Under the pieces are notes generated by a model. It was not told the origin of the DNA and ran no database searches. It worked only from the letters and a program-made list of their open reading frames with translations. The position numbers and the translations under genes are program-made. A stretch of 13,923 bases of DNA, from contig CAMFHW010000050.1 in NCBI GenBank assembly GCA_945952175.1, forward strand, positions 1 to 13,923, in the 5' to 3' direction. Shown piece by piece: positions 1-5,883 of the stretch. The stretch is from an uncultured Phenylobacterium sp. GTDB lineage: Bacteria; Pseudomonadota; Alphaproteobacteria; Caulobacterales; Caulobacteraceae. Position 1 is the first letter of the stretch, and each line of letters starts with the position of its first letter.

Positions 1-29
1 ACGAGCGCCTCGTCGCGTTCAAGCTCTGA
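1..29 (+). CDS. 3' end of an upstream gene (partial, unidentified)
   Basis: Only the last eight codons (ERLVAFKL) and a TGA at 27-29 are inside the window. The reading is open from the left edge, its codons are GC-rich at the third position, and the stop is followed after eight bases by a perfect hairpin, as expected at the end of a transcription unit. The fragment is too short to name a family. A chance open frame of this length cannot be excluded. Confidence 0.4.
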
Positions 30-37
30 ACCCAATT

Positions 38-69
38 CCGCTCATCCCCGCGAAAGCGGGGATGAGCGG
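38..69. repeat. Perfect 14-bp GAAA-loop hairpin, REP-like or terminator
   Basis: CCGCTCATCCCCGC (38-51) and its exact reverse complement (56-69) flank a GAAA tetraloop (52-55). There is no T-run on either side, so a classical intrinsic terminator is not obvious. The core CCCCGCGAAAGCGGGG resembles the short palindromic intergenic repeats scattered through many alphaproteobacterial genomes. It sits between the end of the upstream gene and the P1 peptidase gene and could act as a terminator or 3'-end stabiliser. No second copy was seen in this window. Confidence 0.7.
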
Positions 70-123
70 TGGAGGGCGTATCTTCCTATCCCGCTAAGCG
101 CCCAATACCCCGACGGAGTCCCC

Positions 124-1296
124 TTGGCCCTCTCACGACGCGACCTGATAGTGACCGCCTCCGTCGCCGCCGCGACATTTGCCGCCCAAGGATCCATGGC
201 CGCGCCAACAGCCCCCGCCCGCCCCCGCGCCCGTGATCTGGGCGTCGCGCCCGGCGTCTTCCCGCCCGGCTCGCTGAACGCCATCACCGATGTCGGCGAC
301 ATCCGCGTCGGCCAGGTCACATTGATCGAGGGCGCCAGTGTCCGAACCGGGGTCACCGCCATCGCCGCACACGGCGGCAACCTGTTCCAGGACAAGGTCC
401 CGGCGGGCTTCGCCCAGGGCAACGGCTTCGGCAAGTTCGCCGGCACGACCCAGGTGATCGAACTCGGCGAGCTGGAGACTCCGATCATTCTGACCAACAC
501 GCTCTCGGTCCCCGAGGGTATGGCCGGAGCCGTCGAGTGGACGCTCGCCCAGCCGGGCAACGGCGAGGTCCGCTCGGTCAACGCCGTGGTCGGCGAGACC
601 AATGACGGCTACCTCAACGACATCCGTGGCCGCCACGTCACCAAGGACCACGTCAAGACCGCCATCGCCGCCATGGCCCGCGGGCCGGTGGCGGAGGGGT
701 GCGTCGGCGCCGGCACGGGCACCCAGTGCTTCCACTGGAAGGGCGGCATCGGCACGAGCTCCCGCGCGCTCCCCGCTGCGCTCGGCGGCTGGAAGCTCGG
801 CGTCCTCGTCCAGACCAACTATGGCGGCGTCCTGCAGGTCGGCGGCGCGCCGGTCGGCGTCGAGCTGGGCAAGTTCGAGTACCAGGACTTCGTCGAGCGC
901 CACCGGGCCGACGGCTCCTGCGTGATGATCGTCGCCACCGACGCCCCGCTATCGGACCGCAACCTCGCCCGCCTGTCCCGCCGCGCCCTGTTTGGCCAGG
1001 CCCGGACCGGCTCGTCCTTCTCCAACGGCTCGGGGGACTACGCCTTCGCCTTCTCGACCCACGAGGGTGTCCGCCGCACGCCGGAGCGCCGCAAGGGCCA
1101 GGCCGCCTACCAGGACCTCGCCAACGACTATGTCTCGCCGCTCTTCCAGGCGGTGATCGAGGCCACCGAGGAGGCCCTGCTCAACGCCCTCTTCCAGGCC
1201 ACCACCACGGTCGGCGTCGACGGCCACAAGCTGGAAGCCATCGACCCCGCCTCCGTGAAGAAAATCATCGACGCCCACAGGCTGGCGGTCGGCTAG
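124..1296 (+). CDS. P1 family (DmpA-like) peptidase, Tat-exported
   Basis: 390 aa. This is a member of the P1/DmpA family of self-cleaving N-terminal nucleophile aminopeptidases (L-aminopeptidase/D-esterase, beta-peptidyl aminopeptidase). Family hallmarks are VGETNDGYLND (156-166), EGCVGAGTG (191-199), KGGIGTSSR (206-214) and GSCVMIVATDAPL (264-276). By homology the chain should autocleave between G264 and S265, freeing S265 as the nucleophile. The TTG start at 124 is chosen because GGAG (115-118) lies just upstream and because it adds a twin-arginine signal (SRRDLIV followed by an alanine-rich stretch to about residue 27). The ATG at 196 would delete that signal. A periplasmic location is therefore inferred. 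Likely role is trimming N-terminal residues from peptides or amides; the substrate is unknown. Its TAG stop shares CTAG with the convergent acetyltransferase gene. Confidence 0.93.
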   Translation: MALSRRDLIVTASVAAATFAAQGSMAAPTAPARPRARDLGVAPGVFPPGSLNAITDVGDIRVGQVTLIEGASVRTGVTAIAAHGGNLFQDKVPAGFAQGNGFGKFAGTTQVIELGELETPIILTNTLSVPEGMAGAVEWTLAQPGNGEVRSVNAVVGETNDGYLNDIRGRHVTKDHVKTAIAAMARGPVAEGCVGAGTGTQCFHWKGGIGTSSRALPAALGGWKLGVLVQTNYGGVLQVGGAPVGVELGKFEYQDFVERHRADGSCVMIVATDAPLSDRNLARLSRRALFGQARTGSSFSNGSGDYAFAFSTHEGVRRTPERRKGQAAYQDLANDYVSPLFQAVIEATEEALLNALFQATTTVGVDGHKLEAIDPASVKKIIDAHRLAVG

Positions 1297-1778
1297 GCGC
1301 GGCGATCCATCAGCACCGCCCGGCCCCAGGGCGTGTCCTGCGGGCCGGAGACAAAGACGAACCCCGCCTTCTCGAAGGCGCGGCGGGCTGCCGCGTTGTC
1401 GGGGTTCGGGTCGATCCCCATGGCCGGCACGCCCTGCGCGAACAGGCGGTCCACGTGCTGGCGCACGAACCGCGCCCCATGGCCCAGCCCGAGCATGTCG
1501 GCCTCGCCGATATAGACATCCATGCCTCGCGCCCCGGCGGGTAGGTAGTCGAACGGATGCGGGCTCCAGGCGTGGACCGCGTAGTCCTGGATGAAGGCGA
1601 AGGGCCGCCCGCCCTCCTCGACCACCCACATCGCGATTCGCGGGTCCGAAAGCTTCTCGTCCTCCGGCTCGACCTCCGGATCGCCCCACCACCGCCGCAC
1701 ATGCGCCTGTTCGCGCCAGCCGCGGACCAGGGCAAGGTCGTCCCGCGTCATCGGCCGGACAAGGTAGGCGTCTCTCAT
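1293..1778 (-). CDS. GNAT acetyltransferase, AAC(6')-I-like
   Basis: 161 aa, a single GNAT domain (Acetyltransf_8 type). Visible features are RPMTRDDLALVRGW (8-21), VRRWWGDPE (27-35), AFIQDYAVHAW (61-71), RGMDVYIGEADMLGLGHGA (84-102) with the acetyl-CoA pyrophosphate loop near LGLGHGA, and DPNPDNAAARRAFEKAGF (123-140). The pattern RG(I/M)D, LGxGxGA, DPxPxNxxAxRxxEKAGF is that of aminoglycoside 6'-N-acetyltransferases, but chromosomal relatives act on many small amines, so no resistance role is claimed. I chose the ATG at 1778. The in-frame ATG at 1853 would add 25 poorly conserved residues and overlap the divergent isochorismatase start. The TAG stop shares CTAG (1293-1296) with the P1 peptidase. 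Confidence 0.88.
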   Translation of the reverse strand: MRDAYLVRPMTRDDLALVRGWREQAHVRRWWGDPEVEPEDEKLSDPRIAMWVVEEGGRPFAFIQDYAVHAWSPHPFDYLPAGARGMDVYIGEADMLGLGHGARFVRQHVDRLFAQGVPAMGIDPNPDNAAARRAFEKAGFVFVSGPQDTPWGRAVLMDRRA

Positions 1779-1851
1779 CCCGCCACGCTCCCGCAGCTTC
1801 GCGTCCCGGGCAATCCGAATCGGCGCTAGCTTTAGGCTCGGGGAGGCCGCC

Positions 1852-2526
1852 ATGACCCACGCCTGGATGATCCCGCAGCGGGAGTACGACCGCCAGCTCA
1901 GCCGGCGCGGAAGACTTCACGCCTTCGAGACCCTGGCGCCCGAGCGCACCGCTCTCGTGGTGGTGGACATGGTCCCCTTCTTCACCGCCGAGAACGCCTA
2001 TTGCCGAGGCGTCCTTCCGGCGATCAACGCGCTCGCCGATGCGTTGCGCGAGGCTGGCGGCGCGGTCGCCTGGGTCCTGCCCTCCAGCGAGGAGCCCTTC
2101 CCCGAACTGGCCCGCGAGTTCTTCGGCGAGACGGTCGCGAAGGTCTACCAGGCCTCCGGCGGCGACGGCGACCTGCCCGACCGTCTCTGCCCCGAGCTCG
2201 ACCACCGGCCGGGCGATCTCTTCGTCGAGAAGACCGGCCCCAGCGCCTTCTTTCCCGGCCGCTGCCTCCTGCCCGATCATCTGGCCGAACGCGGGATCGA
2301 CACGGTGGTCGTCACGGGCACCGTCACCAATGTCTGCGTCGAGAGCACGGCGCGGGACGCCCGCACCCTGGGCTATCGGGTGATCCTGGCCGCCGACGGC
2401 TGCGCCACGGTCAATGACGCCATGCACAACGCCACCCTGACCACGGTCTACCGCTCGTTCGGCGACGTGCGCCCGACCGCCGAGATCCTCGGCCTGATCG
2501 CCGCCCGCCCTTCCAACGCCTCCTGA
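1852..2526 (+). CDS. Isochorismatase-family cysteine hydrolase
   Basis: 224 aa. The isochorismatase-like alpha/beta fold has its full catalytic triad in view: D39 in ALVVVDM, K127 in FVEKTGPSAF and C162 in VTGTVTNVCVEST. The cis-peptide region GTVTN (156-160) precedes the cysteine, and ADGCATVND (181-189) follows the last core strand. These enzymes hydrolyse amides such as nicotinamide, N-carbamoyl compounds or ureidoacrylate-type substrates; the sequence does not decide which. The protein is cytoplasmic, with no signal peptide. The ATG at 1852 has a strong Shine-Dalgarno (GGGGAGG, 1840-1846) five bases upstream. It is divergent from the acetyltransferase gene (73-bp gap), and DUF2277 follows 35 bp downstream on the same strand. 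Confidence 0.93.
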   Translation: MTHAWMIPQREYDRQLSRRGRLHAFETLAPERTALVVVDMVPFFTAENAYCRGVLPAINALADALREAGGAVAWVLPSSEEPFPELAREFFGETVAKVYQASGGDGDLPDRLCPELDHRPGDLFVEKTGPSAFFPGRCLLPDHLAERGIDTVVVTGTVTNVCVESTARDARTLGYRVILAADGCATVNDAMHNATLTTVYRSFGDVRPTAEILGLIAARPSNAS

Positions 2527-2561
2527 GCGCGCTATCTTGGGTCCATAGGGAGCCCAGGAAC

Positions 2562-2843
2562 ATGTGCCGCAACATCAAGACGCTCTACAATTTCGAGCCG
2601 CCGGCCACGGACGACGAGGTCCACGCCGCCGCCCTGCAGTTCGTCCGCAAGATCTCGGGCTTCAACACGCCGTCGAAAGCCAACGCAGCGGCCTTCGACG
2701 CCGCCGTGCATGCCGTGGCCCATGCCGGCCGCCACCTGCTCGACGCCCTGGAGACCAACGCCCCGCCGCGCGATCGAGAGGTCGAGGCGGCCAAGGCCCG
2801 CGGGCGCAACGTCCAACGCTTCGGCCCTCGCGCCACCGCCTGA
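2562..2843 (+). CDS. DUF2277 family protein
   Basis: 93 aa. The N-terminus MCRNIKTLYNFEPPATDDEV is the signature of the DUF2277 family of small cytosolic proteins (about 85-95 aa), here followed by helical sequence (AALQFVRKISGF, 23-34) and a basic tail. The function is unknown in the family; C2 is a conserved feature. An AGGA 5' of the ATG at 2562 supports this start. A GCTATCTT element at 2531-2538, just after the isochorismatase stop, resembles a Caulobacter-type -10, so the gene could have its own promoter or be read through from upstream. Identification is by the N-terminal motif and length; nothing in the context reveals a role. Confidence 0.9.
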   Translation: MCRNIKTLYNFEPPATDDEVHAAALQFVRKISGFNTPSKANAAAFDAAVHAVAHAGRHLLDALETNAPPRDREVEAAKARGRNVQRFGPRATA

Positions 2844-2867
2844 ACGGCGCCCCAGCTTTTCTGGGCT

Positions 2868-2882
2868 GGCGGCCGCGCCGCC
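2868..2882. terminator. GC-rich hairpin after DUF2277 (weak terminator candidate)
   Basis: GGCGGC (2868-2873) and GCCGCC (2877-2882) can pair around a CGC loop, shortly after a smaller CCCAG/CTGGG hairpin with a CTTTT loop (about 2852-2865). A CCCTTTT follows rather than a clean T-tract. It lies in the 105-bp gap between DUF2277 and yghU. In DNA this GC-rich, such stems also arise by chance. Confidence 0.22.
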
Positions 2883-2948
2883 GGTCCCCACATCCCTTTT
2901 CGACCTGACCCATTGATCGGCCGCGGCCGTCCCGGAGCCTGCAGACAG

Positions 2949-3824
2949 ATGACCGAAACCCCCGCCGAGTACGTGCCGCCCAAGGTCTGGACCTGGAACA
3001 AGGAGAGCGGCGGCCGCTTCGCCGCCATCAACCGCCCGATCGCCGGCCCGACCCATGAGAAGGAGCTGCCGGTTGGCCGCCATCCCTTCCAGCTCTATTC
3101 GCTGGCCACGCCCAACGGGGTGAAGGCGACGGTGATGTTCGAGGAGCTGCTGGAGGCCGGCCATCCCGCCGAATACGACGGCTGGCTGCTGACCATCGGC
3201 GGCGACCAGTTCGGCTCCGGCTTCGTCGCCATCAACCCGAACTCCAAGATCCCGGCCCTGGTCGACCGCAGCGGCGAAAAGCCGTTCCGCATCTTCGAGT
3301 CCGGCGCGATCCTGGTCCACCTCGCCGAGAAGTTCGGGGCCTTCCTGCCGACCGATCCCGCCAAACGCGCCGAGACCCTGAGCTGGCTGTTCTGGCAGAT
3401 GGGCAGCGCGCCCTTCCTGGGCGGCGGCTTCGGCCACTTCTACGCCTATGCGCCGACCAAGATCGAATACGCCATCGACCGCTACGCGATGGAGGTGAAG
3501 CGCCAGATGGACGTGCTGGACCGCCAGCTGGCCGACAACAGGTTCATCGCCGGCGACGAGTACACGATCGCCGACATCGCCATCTGGCCCTGGTACGGCG
3601 GCATGGCCAAGGGCGTGCTCTACGAGGCCGGCGAGTTCCTGGCGGTCCACGAGTACAAGCACCTCAATCGCTGGGCCGACGAGGTCGCCCAGCGCCCCGC
3701 GGTGCAGCGCGGCCGCATGGTCAACCGCACCTGGGGCGAGCCCTCCACCCAGCTCCGCGAGCGCCATGAGGCCAGCGACTTTGAACTGAAGACGGCGGAC
3801 AAGCTGCAGACGGCGGCGAAGTAG
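2949..3824 (+). CDS. yghU: Glutathione-dependent disulfide-bond oxidoreductase YghU
   Basis: 291 aa, close to the E. coli YghU length (288). The N-terminal extension PPKVWTWNKESGGRFAAINR (10-29) with GPTHEKELPVGRHPFQLYSL (33-52) is characteristic of the Nu-class YghU/YfcG glutathione transferase group. A thioredoxin-like domain follows with TPNG (54-57), NPNSKIPAL (96-104, the cis-proline loop) and FESG (116-119, glutathione gamma-glutamyl contacts). The all-helical GST C-domain carries YTIADIAIWPWYGG (205-218). The family binds two glutathione molecules and reduces disulfides such as 2-hydroxyethyl disulfide, and it lacks a catalytic cysteine in the thioredoxin domain. The start at 2949 (ATG, GGAG about 11 bases upstream) matches the family N-terminus better than the TTG at 2913. 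The protein is cytoplasmic. Confidence 0.95.
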   Translation: MTETPAEYVPPKVWTWNKESGGRFAAINRPIAGPTHEKELPVGRHPFQLYSLATPNGVKATVMFEELLEAGHPAEYDGWLLTIGGDQFGSGFVAINPNSKIPALVDRSGEKPFRIFESGAILVHLAEKFGAFLPTDPAKRAETLSWLFWQMGSAPFLGGGFGHFYAYAPTKIEYAIDRYAMEVKRQMDVLDRQLADNRFIAGDEYTIADIAIWPWYGGMAKGVLYEAGEFLAVHEYKHLNRWADEVAQRPAVQRGRMVNRTWGEPSTQLRERHEASDFELKTADKLQTAAK

Positions 3825-3837
3825 GACCGCTGGATGT

Positions 3838-3961
3838 TCAGTTCCGAGTCAGGTGGACAGGGGCGAGCCCGAAGCGTTCAGGCTCATCCGCCCAGGCCTT
3901 GCGGATGGCTTCGTAGGGCGTGAGGCCGCAGGGTCTTCAGCCGCTTGGCGACGTTGTAGGC
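3838..3961 (-). pseudogene. IS481-type transposase C-terminal remnant, frameshifted
   Basis: On the minus strand the sequence reads AYNVAKRLKTLR, then after a frame change LTPYEAIRKAWADEPERF and a short tail ending in TGA at 3840-3838. This is the C-terminal signature of IS481-group DDE transposases (typically AYNFARRLKTLRGLTPYEFICKAW). The expected R-G-L junction is damaged: two bases appear lost around 3926-3931, so neither frame is intact. Only about 40 codons remain. The catalytic DDE core, the rest of the element and any terminal repeats are absent. On the right it runs into an unrelated + strand gene tail at about 3962. It is a dead fossil rather than a functional element. Confidence 0.72.
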
Positions 3962-4060
3962 GCCCTGGCCCGCGACAAGCATGCCGCGCTCGAGGACATC
4001 TTCGAGATGCAGGCCCCCAAGGCCTTCCCGGTCCAGATTGGATGGAAGCCTGAGGTCTAG
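3962..4060 (+). pseudogene. Orphan 3' gene tail next to the transposase scar
   Basis: A + strand frame reads ALARDKHAALEDIFEMQA, continues as PKAFPVQIGWKPEV and stops with TAG at 4058-4060. Codon use is like neighbouring real genes (GC at most third positions). No plausible start lies upstream, because the frame is blocked by a stop at 3914-3916 and the transposase remnant occupies the bases before 3962. Its TAG shares the CTAG 4057-4060 with the convergent HTH gene, the arrangement seen at three other real convergent pairs here. I infer that this is the surviving C-terminus of a gene deleted through the adjacent insertion sequence. I do not recognise the family, and a coincidental open frame remains possible. 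Confidence 0.42.
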
Positions 4061-4959
4061 GGCGCCGCCGCGCGGGCGTCCTCGAACACCGGGCCCCGCG
4101 CCATCGACCGCGCGAACTGCATCATCAGCATCTGGTCGCCCCCGGCCGCGAAGGCGGTCGGCCCGGTGTCGTGCCACAAGTGGTCGCGCACGGCCTGGGG
4201 GATCGCCTCGGCGGGCGAGAACGGATAGGCGTTCATCAGCTCGGCGAAGGTCGCGTCGTCGGCCTCGATGTCGCCCGACAGGTCGCCGACCCGCTCCAGC
4301 AGGCACTTGCACGCCACCGGCGTGCCGCTGGTGTCGCGCAGGCAGGTCATGATCAGGCCGTCGACCACCTCGGCGCGCTGGCGCACCACCCCGTTGAGGA
4401 TCGCGAACACGAAGGTGCCGGACTCGCTGTCCGCCCCCACCGAGAACAGCTGGTGCTGCTGGGCCAGCGCCCATCCATGGAACCGCACGTGGAAGATCCC
4501 GAGCGTGAAGGTCATGGCCCCGGTCGCGGTCTTGCGCAGCACCACGTGGTCATGGACGAACTGGCCGGGCATCTCCGACGATGGCCGCGTTGACCGCCAG
4601 AACCCCTCATAGTCGGCGCCGCGCACCCCGTCCGACGCGACCGGCTGCTTCAGCAGGTTGAGCGGGAACAGGTCCTGCGCGCCCTGGGCCCCGGTCTCCG
4701 GGCTCGGGATGGAGACGCCGAACTGGGCGGCGAGGTCGTCGAGCCCTCGGTCCCAGTCGTGCATGGTGAAGCCGGGCTGGCGTCGGGCGATCGCCTGGGT
4801 CAGCCGCGCCAGGTTCTGCGACCCGGGCGTCACCGCGCCCGAACACCAGCGCCCGACCAGTGACTTGTCGACCCCGAGGTCCGCGGCGAACCGTCCCCGG
4901 CTGATGGAAAGCGCCTTCAGGACAAGCGAAAGGCGAGCGGCGAAGGGACGGTCCTGCAT
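4057..4959 (-). CDS. HTH-domain protein, probable transcriptional regulator
   Basis: 300 aa. An N-terminal helix-turn-helix of the lambda-repressor (XRE) type spans about residues 10-60: ISRGRFAADLGVDKSLVGRW (19-38) gives the two core helices, followed by SGAVTPGSQNLARLTQAIA. Residues about 100-300 form one larger domain I do not recognise, with conserved-looking patches such as YEGFWRSTRP, GWALAQQHQLFSVG and VACKCLLERVGDLSGDIEAD. It may be a ligand-binding or sensor domain; no membrane segment is seen. I start at the ATG at 4959. The reading frame stays open upstream to 5874, but that extension lies antisense to the PEP-CTERM gene and has no family-like sequence. The gene is divergent from the PEP-CTERM gene, and palindromes in the shared 174-bp gap suggest autoregulation. 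Its TAG shares CTAG with the stub at 4060. Confidence 0.8.
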   Translation of the reverse strand: MQDRPFAARLSLVLKALSISRGRFAADLGVDKSLVGRWCSGAVTPGSQNLARLTQAIARRQPGFTMHDWDRGLDDLAAQFGVSIPSPETGAQGAQDLFPLNLLKQPVASDGVRGADYEGFWRSTRPSSEMPGQFVHDHVVLRKTATGAMTFTLGIFHVRFHGWALAQQHQLFSVGADSESGTFVFAILNGVVRQRAEVVDGLIMTCLRDTSGTPVACKCLLERVGDLSGDIEADDATFAELMNAYPFSPAEAIPQAVRDHLWHDTGPTAFAAGGDQMLMMQFARSMARGPVFEDARAAAP

Positions 4960-4986
4960 CGCTGGACACTGGCGTGCAGGTTCTGG

Positions 4987-5013
4987 TTGCGCAAGGTCAA
5001 TGCAACGGTTGCA
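4987..5013. promoter_or_regulatory. Paired palindromes in the HTH / PEP-CTERM divergent gap
   Basis: Two perfect palindromes lie close together: TTGCGCAA (4987-4994) and TGCAACGGTTGCA (5001-5013, six-base arms around one G). Both contain the GTTGC/GCAAC half-site, giving three or four copies within 30 bp and about one helical turn apart. They are 28-54 bp upstream of the HTH gene start on the minus strand. A TTGACC that could be a -35 for the HTH gene lies between them on the minus strand. Best reading: operator sites for the adjacent HTH protein. Confidence 0.5.
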
Positions 5014-5133
5014 GCGGCCGCCGTCCGGGAATGCATCTTCGCGCGGCCCCGCCAACCCTGGAGATACGGCGAAGATCGAGCCTCGGGGCGGCCCGAGGCC
5101 CGTTTCGCAACCAAGCATCCAAGGGGCCCAATC

Positions 5134-5766
5134 TTGAAAAACCTGACCATCGCGGCGGCCCTCGCCGCCGCCACCACCGCCATCGCCTTGCCCGCCTCCG
5201 CGGCCGAGCTCGTACACAACGGCGGCTTCGAGGACCCCGCCGGGTTCGACGCCGGCTGGAGCTATTCGGTCAGCTCCACGCTCGGCATCCAGATCTCGCC
5301 GACCGTGGGCCATTCCGGCCTGGCCGCGGCGATGTTCACGGCGTCGTACGAAGTCTATTCCGACGTGCTCTACCAGACCCTGGATACAGTGGCTGGCCAG
5401 ACCTACAACGTCTCCTACTGGCTCGCTGGCCAGACCACCGCGCCGGCGCCAACCCACTTCCGCGTGACCTTCGGCTCGCAGATCGTCGACAACCTGATCG
5501 ACTCCGCCAACTTCGGCTACACGAACCTGGGCGGCAGCTTCGTCGCCACCTCCGACAGCACCATCTTGAAGTTCGAGGGCTTCAACACGCTCGGCCTCTA
5601 CCTGCTCGACGACGTCTCGGTCACCGGCCCCACGGCCGCGATCCCCGAGGGCCCCGGCCGGGGTGTCCCCGAACCCGCCACCTGGGCGATGATGCTGCTG
5701 GGCTTCGGCGTCCTCGGCGCGACCCTGCGCCAGCGCCGCGCGACGCCCGGCCTGGCGGCCCGCTAG
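5134..5766 (+). CDS. PEPxxWA-CTERM sorted secreted protein
   Basis: 210 aa. A Sec signal peptide (MKNLTIAAALAAATTAIALP, cleavage after ASA near residue 23) is followed by a beta-rich domain opening with ELVHNGGFEDP (25-35), typical of jelly-roll, DUF642-like or choice-of-anchor extracellular proteins. The C-terminus has the tripartite sorting signal: VPEPATWA (178-185), a hydrophobic helix (MMLLGFGVLGATL, 186-198) and a basic tail RQRR. PEP-CTERM proteins are processed by a membrane exosortase and linked to exopolysaccharide or surface display; no exosortase gene is in this window. The start is the TTG at 5134, with AAGGGG seven bases upstream, which gives a correctly sized signal peptide. 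The longer frame from 4987 has no signal peptide. It is divergent from the HTH gene, which may control it. Confidence 0.87.
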   Translation: MKNLTIAAALAAATTAIALPASAAELVHNGGFEDPAGFDAGWSYSVSSTLGIQISPTVGHSGLAAAMFTASYEVYSDVLYQTLDTVAGQTYNVSYWLAGQTTAPAPTHFRVTFGSQIVDNLIDSANFGYTNLGGSFVATSDSTILKFEGFNTLGLYLLDDVSVTGPTAAIPEGPGRGVPEPATWAMMLLGFGVLGATLRQRRATPGLAAR

Positions 5767-5777
5767 AGCCAATTCGG

Positions 5778-5817
5778 GACGCCGACCGCCTGTCGTCCCC
5801 GGGCGGCGGCCGGCGTC
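5778..5817. terminator. Stem-loop downstream of the PEP-CTERM gene
   Basis: GACGCCG (5778-5784) pairs with CGGCGTC (5811-5817), and inner CCGCC/GGCGG segments can extend the stem. It begins 11 bases after the PEP-CTERM stop and ends before the aldolase promoter, which is the right place for a terminator. There is no T-tract. Confidence 0.35.
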
Positions 5818-5835
5818 TCCGCGGGCGCCCCCTCC

Positions 5836-5861
5836 TTGCCGCATCGATTCGACGCTAGGCT
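5836..5861 (+). promoter_or_regulatory. Sigma-73-type promoter for the aldolase gene
   Basis: TTGCCGC (5836-5842) matches six of seven positions of the Caulobacter housekeeping -35 consensus TTGACGS. After an 11-bp spacer comes GCTAGGCT (5854-5861), resembling the -10 GCTANAWC in its first half. Transcription would begin near 5868, giving a short leader that contains the AAGGAG ribosome site at 5873-5878. Confidence 0.45.
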
Positions 5862-5883
5862 CCCGCCCAGCCAAGGAGCCGCC

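Noticed and set aside
1825..1832. GCTAGCTT upstream of the isochorismatase gene as a promoter -10
   Set aside because: No acceptable -35 lies 10-14 bp upstream, so it is not listed as a promoter.
1779..1853. Longer start of the GNAT gene at 1853
   Set aside because: It would overlap the divergent isochorismatase start codon, and the added 25 residues do not look like the family N-terminus.
949..2427. 492-codon minus-strand open frame
   Set aside because: It spans the P1 peptidase and isochorismatase genes in antisense and part of the GNAT gene in a wrong frame; there are no motifs of its own.
2532..3767. 411-codon minus-strand open frame
   Set aside because: It is antisense to DUF2277 and yghU, both of which are clear; the translation is compositionally biased shadow sequence.
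4960..5874. Upstream extension of the HTH gene frame on the minus strand to 5874 (a 605-residue reading)
   Set aside because: It lies antisense across the PEP-CTERM gene, reads as repetitive G/A/R-rich low-information sequence, and the HTH family sequence begins at the ATG at 4959.
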